NCBI GenBank assembly: GCA_017503865.1
Contig: JAFVSI010000028.1
Span: forward strand, 1 to 58,458
Direction: 5' to 3'
DNA length: 58,458 bases
From: Clostridia bacterium
GTDB lineage: Bacteria; Bacillota; Clostridia; Oscillospirales; CAG-272
A model generated the notes under the pieces. The model was not told the origin of the DNA. It saw only the letters and a list, made by a program, of their open reading frames with translations, and made no database searches. The translations under genes and the position numbers were made by a program. Shown here in pieces: positions 1 to 7,744 of this stretch. The stretch's first letter is position 1. Each line of letters starts with the position of its first letter.

Positions 1-322
1 AATTGGTATTTATAGAGGTGCTTTATTATGCGGGGGCAGGTGTTTTTTGAAAAAACCACCCGCCCCCGCACCCCCACTCTTAAAAACTTTTTTAACCCTT
101 TTATTACATAATTTAGAGTTTTCGTTTCTACGCAAAGTCTCATAAAATCAAGCAATAGCAAAGTGTAAGCTCTCCGTAGAAGTATAAACCTCACCTTTGC
201 TTTAAAAATGGTTTGAAAAGTTTTTTGTGGAAGGGGGTGCGGGGGAAGAGACTTTTTTCCAAAAAAGGCGGTTCCCCCGCATTTACATAAACACCCCTAC
301 AAAGCAAAATTTGAAATAAACC
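1..322. repeat. Dispersed repeat family B, copy 1
   Basis: The copy opens with AATTGGTATTTAT and carries two GC-rich hairpins built on TATGCGGGGG...CCCCCGCA, one at each end, separated by about 150 bases of AT-rich spacer. The same sequence recurs at 24204-24511 and 51270-51554, with shortened or diverged copies at 47502-47697 (inverted), 30785-31000 and 32531-32652. It is non-coding and lies between genes in every case. The ends are roughly inverted repeats of each other, which fits a MITE-like element; no transposase is visible in the window. The left edge may extend beyond the window. Confidence 0.8.
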
Positions 323-341
323 AAAAAAAGAAGTCTAAAAA

Positions 342-1718
342 ATGAGAAAGACAAATATAAGTGATATTGAACACAAAAGAATGACCGAGACGCCAATCAC
401 AAGGCTTGTGGTGACACTCTCGATACCGACGGTTATAAGTATGCTTATGACGTCGATCTACAATATGGCGGACACCTATTTCGTGTCGAGCCTCGGGGAC
501 AGTCCCGTAGGTGCGGTTGGAATAGTCTTTTCGCTGCAATCAATAATACAGGCGGTCGGCTTCGGTCTCTCGATGGGCTGCGGAAGTCTGGTATCAATTA
601 AGCTCGGAGAGAAGAAAAACGACGAGGCAAACAAGATCTTTTCAAGTGCATTCTTCACCGCCTTTATCTGCGGCATGATAATTATGGGGCTCTGCTTTAT
701 CGACCTCGACGCCCTGCTCCTTTTCTTCGGCTCGACAGACACGATCCTGCCTTATGCAAGAGGCTATGCCGCCGTTATTCTTATAGCAGCCCCCTTTATG
801 TGCTCGTCATACGTAACAAATAACAGCCTGCGTTCACAAGGCAAGGCAACCTTTGCAATGATAGCCAACCTCGCGGGCGGAATACTCAACATAATTCTTG
901 ATCCGATATTCATTTTTACCTTCAATATGGGCGTTGTCGGTGCGGCTGTCGCTACTGCTATAAGTCAGTTCGTAAGCTTTATTATTGCTCTTTTCTTCTA
1001 TTTGAGCAAAAAAAGTATTCTCCTGCTCTCCCCGAAATTTATCAGCCGCCGCCCATACGATTATTGGCTGATAATCAAGACGGGAGCTCCCACCGTTTTC
1101 CGTCAGGGACTTGGAAGCGTCTCTACAACACTTTTGAATATTCAGGTCAAACCCTTTGGAGATGCCGCTATCGCTGCTGTCAGCCTTGCTAACAAGGTCT
1201 ATATGATAATAAGAAGCATCGTGCTTGGCATAGGTCAGGGCTTTCAGCCTGTTGCGGGATACAACTTCGGGGCTAAAAAGCCTCATCGAGTTAAAGAGGC
1301 GTTCAAGGTCGCAGTCATTCTCGGCAGCACGGTCGCCTGCCTCGGTGCTTTGCTTGTGGCTCTCTTTCCCACCGAGGTTATGGAGCTGTTTCGTGACGAA
1401 GGAACCGAAGCGGTTGAAATAGGTGCGAGAATGCTCCGTTACCTCGCTATTTGCCTTCCCTTCCTCGGCTATTCCTCTTACGTCAATATGATGTATCAAA
1501 GTCTCGGCTTTGTCAAGGGAGCAACCTTCCTTGCGTCCTGCCGTCAGGGAATATTCTTTATTCCGCTCATTTTCCTTCTTCCGTTTTTGTGGGGGCTTGA
1601 GGGAGTTATTATGACACAGTCTGCGGCAGACATTTGCACCTTCATAATTTCAATTCCCTTCCATATAATTTTCGTAAAGAGACACCTTTGCGACGATAAA
1701 ATTTCACCCGAAACATAA
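342..1718 (+). CDS. MATE family multidrug/toxin efflux transporter
   Basis: The 458-residue hydrophobic protein has the length and layout of MATE exporters: about twelve membrane segments in two halves. Typical family stretches are an N-terminal TRLVVTLSIPTVISMLMTSI segment, an early YNMADTYFV motif, and GQGFQPVAGYNFGAKK opening the second half. MATE proteins in Firmicutes export cationic drugs or metabolites using a Na+ or H+ gradient; the substrate here cannot be read from sequence. The start at 342 has only a weak AGAAG-type binding site and lies just after a dispersed repeat, so a start at codon 14 (MTETPITRL) is possible. It appears to be monocistronic. Confidence 0.9.
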   Translation: MRKTNISDIEHKRMTETPITRLVVTLSIPTVISMLMTSIYNMADTYFVSSLGDSPVGAVGIVFSLQSIIQAVGFGLSMGCGSLVSIKLGEKKNDEANKIFSSAFFTAFICGMIIMGLCFIDLDALLLFFGSTDTILPYARGYAAVILIAAPFMCSSYVTNNSLRSQGKATFAMIANLAGGILNIILDPIFIFTFNMGVVGAAVATAISQFVSFIIALFFYLSKKSILLLSPKFISRRPYDYWLIIKTGAPTVFRQGLGSVSTTLLNIQVKPFGDAAIAAVSLANKVYMIIRSIVLGIGQGFQPVAGYNFGAKKPHRVKEAFKVAVILGSTVACLGALLVALFPTEVMELFRDEGTEAVEIGARMLRYLAICLPFLGYSSYVNMMYQSLGFVKGATFLASCRQGIFFIPLIFLLPFLWGLEGVIMTQSAADICTFIISIPFHIIFVKRHLCDDKISPET

Positions 1719-1735
1719 AAATTGTGAAAAAGATA

Positions 1736-1764
1736 TTGATTTTGTCACTTTTTTGTTGTATAAT
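1736..1764 (+). promoter_or_regulatory. Sigma-A promoter for the 1812 gene
   Basis: TTGATT and TATAAT are separated by exactly 17 bases, about 48 bases before the start codon of the small membrane protein. Confidence 0.6.
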
Positions 1765-1811
1765 CAAAATATAGCAGTATGCTAAAAATAATTTTTTGGA
1801 GGCACTTTCTA

Positions 1812-2042
1812 ATGAAAGACATCATCAAAACTTTTGACGAGCTTCCCTTTATCGTAAAGCTCATTCTCTGCATCCCCGTTCTCGACATCGTTTGGACAGT
1901 TTACAGACTTATCAGAAGCCTTGATGCAAAGAACACCGTAGGTATCGTTGCTTCGATAATCCTCTTCTTCTTTGCTCCTTTAGTTTGGCTCGTCGACCTT
2001 ATCTGTGTTCTTGTAAACAAGAAGATCTGGTGGCTCTGCTAA
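1812..2042 (+). CDS. Small membrane protein of unknown function
   Basis: This 76-residue protein begins MKDIIKTFDELPFIVK; a GGAGG ribosome binding site at 1797-1801 selects this ATG over an upstream in-frame one. It has two predicted membrane segments (about residues 16-34 and 43-70) around a short basic loop and ends in KKIWWLC. It has its own promoter and is followed by a strong terminator, so it is a single-gene unit. I do not recognise the family; the layout resembles small proteins annotated as YqaE/PLDN-like or simply conserved membrane proteins, but I see no diagnostic motif. Confidence 0.75.
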   Translation: MKDIIKTFDELPFIVKLILCIPVLDIVWTVYRLIRSLDAKNTVGIVASIILFFFAPLVWLVDLICVLVNKKIWWLC

Positions 2043-2056
2043 TTAGAGTACATAAT

Positions 2057-2089
2057 AAAAAAGCGGTATGATTTTCATACCGCTTTTTT
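2057..2089. terminator. Bidirectional intrinsic terminator
   Basis: A-tract, stem AGCGGTATGA / TCATACCGCT with a short loop, then a T-tract. It serves the plus-strand small membrane protein and could serve the opposite strand too. Confidence 0.85.
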
Positions 2090-2175
2090 GTTTTTGTGGA
2101 ATTTCAAATTTTCGGGGGCGAAATTTCTACCCCTAACCCAAACACCCACACAAATACCAATTTAGCATAGTGATT

Positions 2176-3042
2176 TTACCTATAAAATCTATGATTTCCA
2201 ATGGTAAATGCGTACGGTCTGTTTTTTGAGATCCAATTGTTTGTGGCAATACGAGGATTCATAAAGAAGAGGATATCGTTTGAAAGCGTATATCCCTCAA
2301 GACAAATCTTTGCCGCAATAACAGCCGATGCCGTAGGCTTCTGATAAATCGTTCCGAGAGCTACGGGCGAGAACTGTGTTCCGTTCTTGCGGTCAAATAT
2401 AACACCGTAAATTGTGTTAGGATAGCTCTTGCTTCGCACACGGTTGAGCACCACGTTACCGACGGCAATCTGTCCCTTAAGAGACTCCCCCTTTGCCTCG
2501 GCACTGATTATTCGTGACAGCCAATAAAGGTCGTCCGCATTATAGTAGCTGTCCGCCCAAGCAAAATTACGGTTGCCCTTGGTGAGCGTCACCGAACGTG
2601 TCGCTCCGTCCCAATCGACACTGACGCCAAGTGCCTTTGCGATAGGTCTTATCGGTACGCAAATTCGGTCGTCAATAATTTTTATGGGCGTGACCGTGTA
2701 AAGGCATCTTCCGTTTGCATATATGTAAACGTCTCCCCTCGTAGCCGTCATCGAAAATCCGTCAGATTTTACGCTCGCCGTCTTAGTGCGGTCGTTCCAC
2801 GAAATGTCATAATCTCCAAACAAATCGCAAAAGGCACGAAGACCGACGTACGTAACCGAGTCAATAATGGCGGCTTCTCCCTCTAAAACACGGCTTTTTC
2901 CCGAATAAATCACAACATTTGAGGCATTAGTGGGGAATTTTATCCTATTTTGCGTTGCAGCAGACAACGTAGGCGTCGCTATTGATGCCAAGCACAGCAA
3001 GGAAAGCAACAATGCAACTGTCTTTTTCAAATTAAATCTCAT
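2176..3042 (-). CDS. Secreted SleB-like cell wall hydrolase with Cu-amine-oxidase-N-type stalk domain
   Basis: The 288-residue protein starts MRFNLKKTVALLL behind a clear GGAGG site; the longer reading frame upstream is spurious. A signal peptide (about 1-28) is followed by the small beta-rich domain known from copper amine oxidase N-termini (about 40-155), a common wall or substrate-binding module in Clostridia. Residues 170-288 form a Hydrolase_2 (SleB) domain with the putative catalytic Glu182 in IISAEAKGE and the family stretch GQIAVGNVVLNRV. SleB-like enzymes cut the peptidoglycan glycan strand, mainly in spore cortex; a role in sporulation or in general wall turnover cannot be separated here. 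It has its own promoter. Confidence 0.88.
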   Translation of the reverse strand: MRFNLKKTVALLLSLLCLASIATPTLSAATQNRIKFPTNASNVVIYSGKSRVLEGEAAIIDSVTYVGLRAFCDLFGDYDISWNDRTKTASVKSDGFSMTATRGDVYIYANGRCLYTVTPIKIIDDRICVPIRPIAKALGVSVDWDGATRSVTLTKGNRNFAWADSYYNADDLYWLSRIISAEAKGESLKGQIAVGNVVLNRVRSKSYPNTIYGVIFDRKNGTQFSPVALGTIYQKPTASAVIAAKICLEGYTLSNDILFFMNPRIATNNWISKNRPYAFTIGNHRFYR

Positions 3043-3094
3043 TTCATCCCTCCTTTTTTCAAAAATTAACGAGAAATCTTCCCTCGACACCTAT

Positions 3095-3123
3095 ATTATA
3101 CTATTTTCTCCACAGTTCGTCAA
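3095..3123 (-). promoter_or_regulatory. Sigma-A promoter for the SleB-like gene
   Basis: On the minus strand, TTGACG is followed after 17 bases by TATAAT, ending about 53 bases before the start codon. Confidence 0.7.
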
Positions 3124-3305
3124 CCCACAAAATGTGGGTGTTTTGGTCTATTTTTCCTGTTATATAAAGGTCAAATCCCACACTCCGCCCATATTTATAC
3201 CTATTTTATATATATTTTTTCAAAAAGGTGGCGAAAAAGTGTCAGTAGCAATCAAACGGCGTTTGTTAGAATGTTCGTGCAGCAGAAGAAAGGATAAAAA
3301 ATTAA

Positions 3306-3632
3306 ATGACTTGGGAAATAGCGGTTGGAATCTTTGCACTGATAGCGGCATTCATTCCCATTCTCAACGTGGTAGTGAAGGTAAATAAGACGCTTTGCTC
3401 CCTTGAGATAGTGGTAAAGCAAATCCAGGAATGTATAGAGGAACAATCGGCAAAAAACGGGATATTTTATACCCGCCTCTCAGAGCACGAGATAAGGCTC
3501 ACAAAGATAGAGGATCACCTTGAGATAACACCGAAATCAGCGTGGGAAGAGGCGTGGAGACTTTACTTCAAGAAAAATTTTGAAAATCTTAGCAAGGACA
3601 AAAAGGAGAAAAAGAACGGTGAAGAATCTTAA
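3306..3632 (+). CDS. Phage-like membrane-anchored coiled-coil protein
   Basis: The 108-residue product has one N-terminal hydrophobic segment (about 5-25) followed by a predicted helical, coiled-coil-like region (about 28-75) and a charged Lys-rich tail. This layout is typical of small proteins that precede holins in Firmicute prophages, but I recognise no named family. An AAAGGA site precedes the ATG. Its 3' end overlaps the next, holin-like gene by 14 bases, indicating translational coupling. No lysin, tail or integrase gene is adjacent, so this is a domesticated or remnant two-gene unit. Confidence 0.7.
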   Translation: MTWEIAVGIFALIAAFIPILNVVVKVNKTLCSLEIVVKQIQECIEEQSAKNGIFYTRLSEHEIRLTKIEDHLEITPKSAWEEAWRLYFKKNFENLSKDKKEKKNGEES

Positions 3633-3807
3633 AGAAAAGCTTTGCAGTCGCAAGTTTTGGCTTGCAGTGGCGGCATTCGTTTGTGCGGTGGGCACACTTT
3701 TCGGACTTTCCGAGAGCATCGCGGCACAGATAACCTCAATGATAACCGCAGGCGGAGTAGTTGTCGCTTACATTCTCGGCGAAAGCTTTATCGACGCAAA
3801 TAAGTAA
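3619..3807 (+). CDS. Holin-like small membrane protein
   Basis: A GTG start at 3619 with GGAG ten bases upstream gives a 62-residue protein, VKNLKEKLCSRKFW..., preferred over the longer frame that begins inside the upstream gene. It has a basic N-terminus and two hydrophobic segments (about 10-28 and 35-53) separated by a short turn, as in small phage holins of the phi-LC3 type (LKEKLCSRKFWLA, then GLSESIAAQIT, then ILGESFIDANK). Holins form membrane lesions that release lysins. The gene overlaps the preceding coiled-coil gene and is followed by a terminator. The family call is by layout and motif resemblance only. Confidence 0.65.
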   Translation: MKNLKEKLCSRKFWLAVAAFVCAVGTLFGLSESIAAQITSMITAGGVVVAYILGESFIDANK

Positions 3808-3818
3808 AACAACACACA

Positions 3819-3852
3819 AGGGGGAGTGTCTTAAAAAAGACACTCCCCCTTT
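3819..3852 (+). terminator. Intrinsic terminator of the holin-like unit
   Basis: A GGGGGAGTGTCTT / AAGACACTCCCCC stem is followed by TTT. Confidence 0.85.
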
Positions 3853-3868
3853 ATCAATATTTTGAAGA

Positions 3869-4245
3869 TAAATTGGTATTTGTCGAACGGGTTGGGAAAA
3901 GTGGTTTAAAAGTTTTTGCGTCTCTTTTTTCAAAAAGAGACCGCAATCCAACGCGCGTAGCGTTGGTCGCTCGTCGCAACGAGCGAAACTCCCCTGTCGT
4001 TCGAAACGCCACGAAGGGTAAATTTCGCCCTTTGGGCGAAAGAGGGGAACACACACGAGGGGGTTCCCCTCACTAAATATAAACTAACTAAACTGTTAGC
4101 CGCTTTTCTTTGCGGAAAGAGGCACAAAGAAAAGCTAAGCAAAAGAAAGTGCCGTTTTCACGAGGCTCCGCCTCGAGCTCCGCGAGCTTTTGAAAAAGCT
4201 CGACCAAAACTTTTTAATCCTTTTCCCAATCCGTTCGATAAATTA
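3869..4245. repeat. Dispersed TIR repeat family A, copy 1
   Basis: The ends at 3869-3915 and 4197-4245 are imperfect inverted repeats of about 40 bases (TTTGTCGAACGGGTTGGGAA against the complement of the right end). The interior holds hairpins, for example CCAACGCG-CGTA-GCGTTGG and CGCTCGT-CGCA-ACGAGCG. Near-identical copies lie at 49918-50321 and 58282-58458. No protein gene is supported. This is best described as a MITE-like, REP-rich element of about 375 bp. Confidence 0.85.
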
Positions 4246-4377
4246 CCTAAAGGTAGAAACCTTCGGTTTGCAAAATTTGAAGCAAACAATGGCAAAGGTT
4301 TAATGCAAAAGGAATGCTTTGAAAACGAGGTATTAGGCTAAGGAAAAAGGAATTAAAATATTTTTGCAACAAAACAC

Positions 4378-4406
4378 TTGACAAAAAAGAAAAGCTGTGG
4401 TAATAT
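4378..4406 (+). promoter_or_regulatory. Strong sigma-A promoter of tRNA-Arg
   Basis: A consensus TTGACA, 17-base spacer and TAATAT end 22 bases before the mature tRNA 5' end. Confidence 0.85.
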
Positions 4407-4428
4407 ATTCGGGTACGAAAGTACGCTT

Positions 4429-4505
4429 GCGGCGTTAGCTCAGCTGGATAGAGTGTTTGGCTACGAACCAAAAGGTCGGGGGTTCGAATCCCTTACGCCG
4501 TGCCA
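4429..4505 (+). tRNA. tRNA-Arg (anticodon ACG)
   Basis: A full cloverleaf is visible: 7-bp acceptor GCGGCGT/ACGCCGT (first pair G-U), D-arm GCTCAGCTGGATAGAGT, anticodon stem TTTGG/CCAAA with loop CTACGAA (anticodon ACG, read as ICG), T-arm GGGGGTTCGAATCCC, discriminator G and an encoded CCA. The unit is monocistronic with its own promoter and terminator. Confidence 0.97.
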
Positions 4506-4506
4506 A

Positions 4507-4540
4507 GAAAATCCCCGAGGATATATCCTTGGGGATTTTC
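4507..4540 (+). terminator. Terminator of tRNA-Arg
   Basis: GAAAATCCCCGAGGAT / ATCCTTGGGGATTTTC forms a strong hairpin directly after the CCA end. Confidence 0.85.
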
Positions 4541-4671
4541 TTCGTATAACGCCACGATGAAGAACCCCGCACAATACGAAGTATTCGTGCTCCGTAAAAC
4601 ACTCTCCCCTCGCAACCTAAAAAATATGTTAGAATAATATAAAGCATAATTTTTGAAAAGGAGTGACAATT

Positions 4672-5619
4672 ATGAAGATTATCAAAGTATCCGCACTTAT
4701 CATCGTTTTGTCGATGATGCTGTCGATCTTCTCCGCCTGTGGCGGCAACGAGACACCGAATGAGGACACAAGCTCGACACCTGAGAGCACCGAAGCTCCC
4801 ACAAGCGAGCCTACAACCGAGGCTCCCGATCTCGATCCCGTAGATCCCCTCTTTGCAAAAATTGTTGAGAAAATGAAGAACGATCCCAATTACCTCATTT
4901 TCGTAATTGGCGACAGCATTACACAGGGCTCAGGTGCGTCTGACCCCGTTCGCCTTGACTATACCGCAAAATTTACCGAAAAGCTTGCAGAGCAACTCCC
5001 CGAAAAGTCTGTTTACCGCGTTGACGGTAAGCCAAGAGGAGATTATCTCGGAATGTCTTATCCCAATGAAACAAGACACGTGCCCGTGCAGAGAGTATCT
5101 GACGACAACAAGATAACAGTCGTAAGATCGGGAATTGGCGGAAATACAGTGCAGAAGATAATCGACCGTAGTGCCGACTACATAAACAAGAAAATAAACG
5201 GCACAACGGGAGACCTCTTTATAATTATGTCGGGAGTCAATGACTTTGACTCTGAAGCGTACGACCTCACAAAATACGCTTCTCCCCCAAAATATAAGGC
5301 AAATCTCAACACCCTTGTAACAAAAATAAAGACGGCTCACCCCGACGCAGATATTATCCTTATGACTCCTACCACAGTCCGCAAGGACGGTCACTGCCTC
5401 GATCTTTATGCCGAGCAGATGATCGCAGTCGGTGCTTCGCAAAACATTGCCGTTATCGACCAGCACAAGCTTTGGATGGATCACTTTGAAGAGGGTGTAG
5501 GCCCCTACGGTCAGGGCGATTGGCTCAGCGAGGGCGACAGCTGTCACCCCACCGACGTCGGTCACGAGGCAATAGCTGACGAAATGATCCGTTGCCTCTT
5601 CGGTATCAAGCCCGAATAA
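4672..5619 (+). CDS. SGNH/GDSL hydrolase lipoprotein, copy 1
   Basis: The 315-residue product starts at the ATG behind AAAAGGAG (not the upstream in-frame GTG). A lipoprotein signal peptide ends at Cys about residue 23 (SIFSAC), then a Thr/Glu/Pro linker (TEAPTSEPTTEAP) leads to an SGNH hydrolase fold. Block I is GDSITQGSG (nucleophile Ser), block III is MSGVNDF, and block V is GDSCHPTDVGH with the Asp/His pair. SGNH enzymes hydrolyse esters, often acetyl groups on polysaccharides; substrate unknown. It is the first of three tandem paralogues ending at a common terminator. Confidence 0.88.
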   Translation: MKIIKVSALIIVLSMMLSIFSACGGNETPNEDTSSTPESTEAPTSEPTTEAPDLDPVDPLFAKIVEKMKNDPNYLIFVIGDSITQGSGASDPVRLDYTAKFTEKLAEQLPEKSVYRVDGKPRGDYLGMSYPNETRHVPVQRVSDDNKITVVRSGIGGNTVQKIIDRSADYINKKINGTTGDLFIIMSGVNDFDSEAYDLTKYASPPKYKANLNTLVTKIKTAHPDADIILMTPTTVRKDGHCLDLYAEQMIAVGASQNIAVIDQHKLWMDHFEEGVGPYGQGDWLSEGDSCHPTDVGHEAIADEMIRCLFGIKPE

Positions 5620-5648
5620 GCAAATTAGTACAAAAGAAAGAATAAAAA

Positions 5649-6461
5649 ATGAAACCTGAGAATTCATCAACACCCACAACGCCTGTCGATCCTCGATTCG
5701 GAGAGATCGTTCAGCGTATGAAGGATATGCCTAATTACCTTATTTTTATGGTGGGCGACAGTCTTACCGAGGGTATAGGCGTGCCCGACCGTAAAAATCT
5801 CGACTTCACCGCAAAATTCACCGAGAAGCTTGCAAAGCTTATCCCCGAAAAGAACGTTTACCGTATTGACGGCGTGAGAACTAATCACGCAACGGCAATA
5901 CTTTATCCCGAAGAAGAGGACCACGTACAAATTCAAAAGGTGGAAGGCACGACCGACGAGATAGCCGTTGCAAGATGCGGTATAGGTGGCAACACAGTTA
6001 AGAGAATTATCAACCGCAGCACCGACTATATCGGCAAGGAGCTTCGAGGCAGAACGGGCGACCTCTTTATAATTATGTCGGGTATCAACGATTCGGCTGT
6101 AAGAAACGAGGATAAATATGCCGCTCCGCCCGTCTATAAGGAGCATCTAAATACCCTTCTCGATATGATAAGTGCCGAGCACAAGGAAGCCGACTTTATC
6201 CTTATGACACCTACCTATGCAGGTCAGAACGGAAGAACTCTTGACGTTTATGCCGACGAGATGAAGGCAGTTGCCAAAGAGCGAAATATTCCGCTTATCG
6301 ACCAGCATAAGCTTTGGCTCGACCACTGGGTTGAGGGAGCTGAGCACTGCGGTCAGGGAGACTGGCTCAGCGAGGGAGATAGCTGTCACCCAACCGCCGT
6401 AGGCTACGAAGCAATGGCTGACGAGATGATACGTTGTGTTTTCGGAGTTAAACCCGAATAA
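5649..6461 (+). CDS. SGNH/GDSL hydrolase without signal peptide, copy 2
   Basis: The 270-residue paralogue starts MKPENSSTPTTPVDPRF, that is, inside what is the linker of its neighbours. The catalytic blocks are intact: GDSLTEGIG, MSGIND and GDSCHPTAVGY. No leader or lipobox can be read in the 29 bases before it, and its ribosome binding site is weak (AAAGAAAG). It may be a cytosolic esterase, or a duplicate that lost its leader. The identity with copies 1 and 3 is high over the catalytic domain, including RDGDLFI-like strands and a shared DQHKLWLDH segment. Confidence 0.85.
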   Translation: MKPENSSTPTTPVDPRFGEIVQRMKDMPNYLIFMVGDSLTEGIGVPDRKNLDFTAKFTEKLAKLIPEKNVYRIDGVRTNHATAILYPEEEDHVQIQKVEGTTDEIAVARCGIGGNTVKRIINRSTDYIGKELRGRTGDLFIIMSGINDSAVRNEDKYAAPPVYKEHLNTLLDMISAEHKEADFILMTPTYAGQNGRTLDVYADEMKAVAKERNIPLIDQHKLWLDHWVEGAEHCGQGDWLSEGDSCHPTAVGYEAMADEMIRCVFGVKPE

Positions 6462-6490
6462 TTAAATAAAATTGTAAAAGGAAAAATTAT

Positions 6491-7420
6491 ATGAAAGCTA
6501 TAAGATTATTGACGATACTCTTGATTTTGTCACTCGTTTTGTCTGTTTTCTCCGCTTGTGGGGACAATGAGACTGCAAGCACTGACACAAGCTCGACACC
6601 TGAGAGCACCGAAGCACCTGTAACTACTCCCGAGGAAGAGCCGGCAGCCCCTGTCGATCCTCTTCTTGCAGAGATAGTCGAACACATGCAGAACGATCCC
6701 AATTACCTCATATTCGTAATAGGCGATAGTCTTACCGAGGGACAGGGTGCATCCGACCCCAAAAGATCTGACTACACTGCAAAGTTTGCCGAGAAAATTG
6801 CGGAGCGTATGCCAAATAAGAACGTTTACCGTGTTGACGGAAAAAGAAATAACGACGCAACTGCAATAATCTATCCCAACAAGGGAAAACACGTGCCCGT
6901 TCAAAGAATTTCGGGCGTAACTGATGAAATTGTCGTTGCAAGATGCGGTATAGGCGGTAACACCGTTAAGAGAATTATCAACCGCAGCTATGACTTTATC
7001 GGCAAAGAGCTTCGGGGCACAACAGGCGACCTCTTTATAATTATGTCGGGAATCAATGATGCCGCATCGGGAAATATAGAAAAATACGCTTCTCCCCCTG
7101 CATATAAGAAGCAGCTTAACGAGCTTATCGATATGATATATGCAGAGCACCCCGAGGCTGATATTATCCTTATGACTCCTACGTTTGTAGGTAGCGACGG
7201 AAGTGGTCTTGATATGTACGCAAAGCAGATGAAGGATATTGCGGCAGAAAGACAGATTGCCCTTATCGACCAGCACCAGCTTTGGCTCGACCACTATGAA
7301 AAGGGCTCGGGCAAATACAATCAGGGCGATTGGCTCTCGGATGCTGACAGCTGTCACCCTACCGACATCGGACACGAAGCAATGGCAGACTATATGATAA
7401 AGTGCCTCTTCGGTAAATAA
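6491..7420 (+). CDS. SGNH/GDSL hydrolase lipoprotein, copy 3
   Basis: The 309-residue third paralogue has a lipoprotein leader ending at SVFSAC (Cys about 23), a Thr/Glu/Pro linker and an SGNH domain with GDSLTEGQG, MSGINDA and DADSCHPTDIGH. An AAAAGG site precedes the ATG. Intergenic gaps within the trio are about 29 bases with no terminator, so the three are probably co-transcribed; the strong hairpin at 7424-7460 ends the unit. Surface-anchored esterases of this type in gut Firmicutes probably de-acylate plant or host glycans, which is inference. Confidence 0.88.
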   Translation: MKAIRLLTILLILSLVLSVFSACGDNETASTDTSSTPESTEAPVTTPEEEPAAPVDPLLAEIVEHMQNDPNYLIFVIGDSLTEGQGASDPKRSDYTAKFAEKIAERMPNKNVYRVDGKRNNDATAIIYPNKGKHVPVQRISGVTDEIVVARCGIGGNTVKRIINRSYDFIGKELRGTTGDLFIIMSGINDAASGNIEKYASPPAYKKQLNELIDMIYAEHPEADIILMTPTFVGSDGSGLDMYAKQMKDIAAERQIALIDQHQLWLDHYEKGSGKYNQGDWLSDADSCHPTDIGHEAMADYMIKCLFGK

Positions 7421-7423
7421 AAC

Positions 7424-7460
7424 AAAAAACAAGACGGCTGAACTCCAGCCGTCTTGTTTT
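7424..7460 (+). terminator. Terminator of the SGNH trio
   Basis: AAAAACAAGACGGCTG / CAGCCGTCTTGTTTTT with a short loop and a T-run. Confidence 0.9.
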
Positions 7461-7576
7461 TTAGTTCTTTTTTCGGCGGGAGCAAGCTCTTAACGTAAAC
7501 TAATTAACCTATAAATACCAATTTACCGACACAAATACAAAAAGAAATAAAACTTTAAAATTTTTTAAAAATACTA

Positions 7577-7605
7577 TTGCAAAAGAAAAAAGTTTGTGAT
7601 ATAAT
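7577..7605 (+). promoter_or_regulatory. Promoter of tRNA-Trp
   Basis: TTGCAA, 17-base spacer, TATAAT, ending 12 bases before the tRNA. Confidence 0.8.
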
Positions 7606-7617
7606 ATATCGGTGCAC

Positions 7618-7693
7618 AGGGGTATAGCTCAGTTGGTAGAGTACCGGTCTCCAAAACCGTGGGTCGTGGGTTCGAGCCCTTCTGCCCCTGCCA
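7618..7693 (+). tRNA. tRNA-Trp (anticodon CCA)
   Basis: Acceptor AGGGGTA/TGCCCCT, D-arm GCTCAGTTGGTAGAGT, anticodon stem CCGGT/ACCGT-type with loop CTCCAAA (anticodon CCA), T-arm GTGGGTTCGAGCCCT, discriminator G and encoded CCA. Its 3' 19 bases are duplicated at 8882-8900, making it a probable integration target. Confidence 0.97.
7674..7692. other. attL-like site: 3' end of tRNA-Trp
   Basis: GAGCCCTTCTGCCCCTGCC occurs exactly here inside the tRNA and again at 8882-8900, as expected for the core of an attachment site used by an element integrated in a tRNA 3' end. Confidence 0.6.
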
Positions 7694-7730
7694 AAAACAA
7701 CCGATAGCCAAATGGCTATCGGTTGTTTTT
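7693..7730 (+). terminator. Terminator of tRNA-Trp
   Basis: AACAACCGATAGCC / GGCTATCGGTTGTT with flanking A- and T-tracts. Confidence 0.9.
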
Positions 7731-7744
7731 AGTTTGGTCGCAAA

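Noticed and set aside
834..1499. 221-codon minus-strand frame opposite the MATE gene
   Set aside because: Shadow frame of a clear membrane transporter; no family motifs and no binding site.
3873..4142. Several short frames inside repeat family A
   Set aside because: They lie in a palindrome-rich repeat, occur on both strands, and are not accompanied by binding sites.
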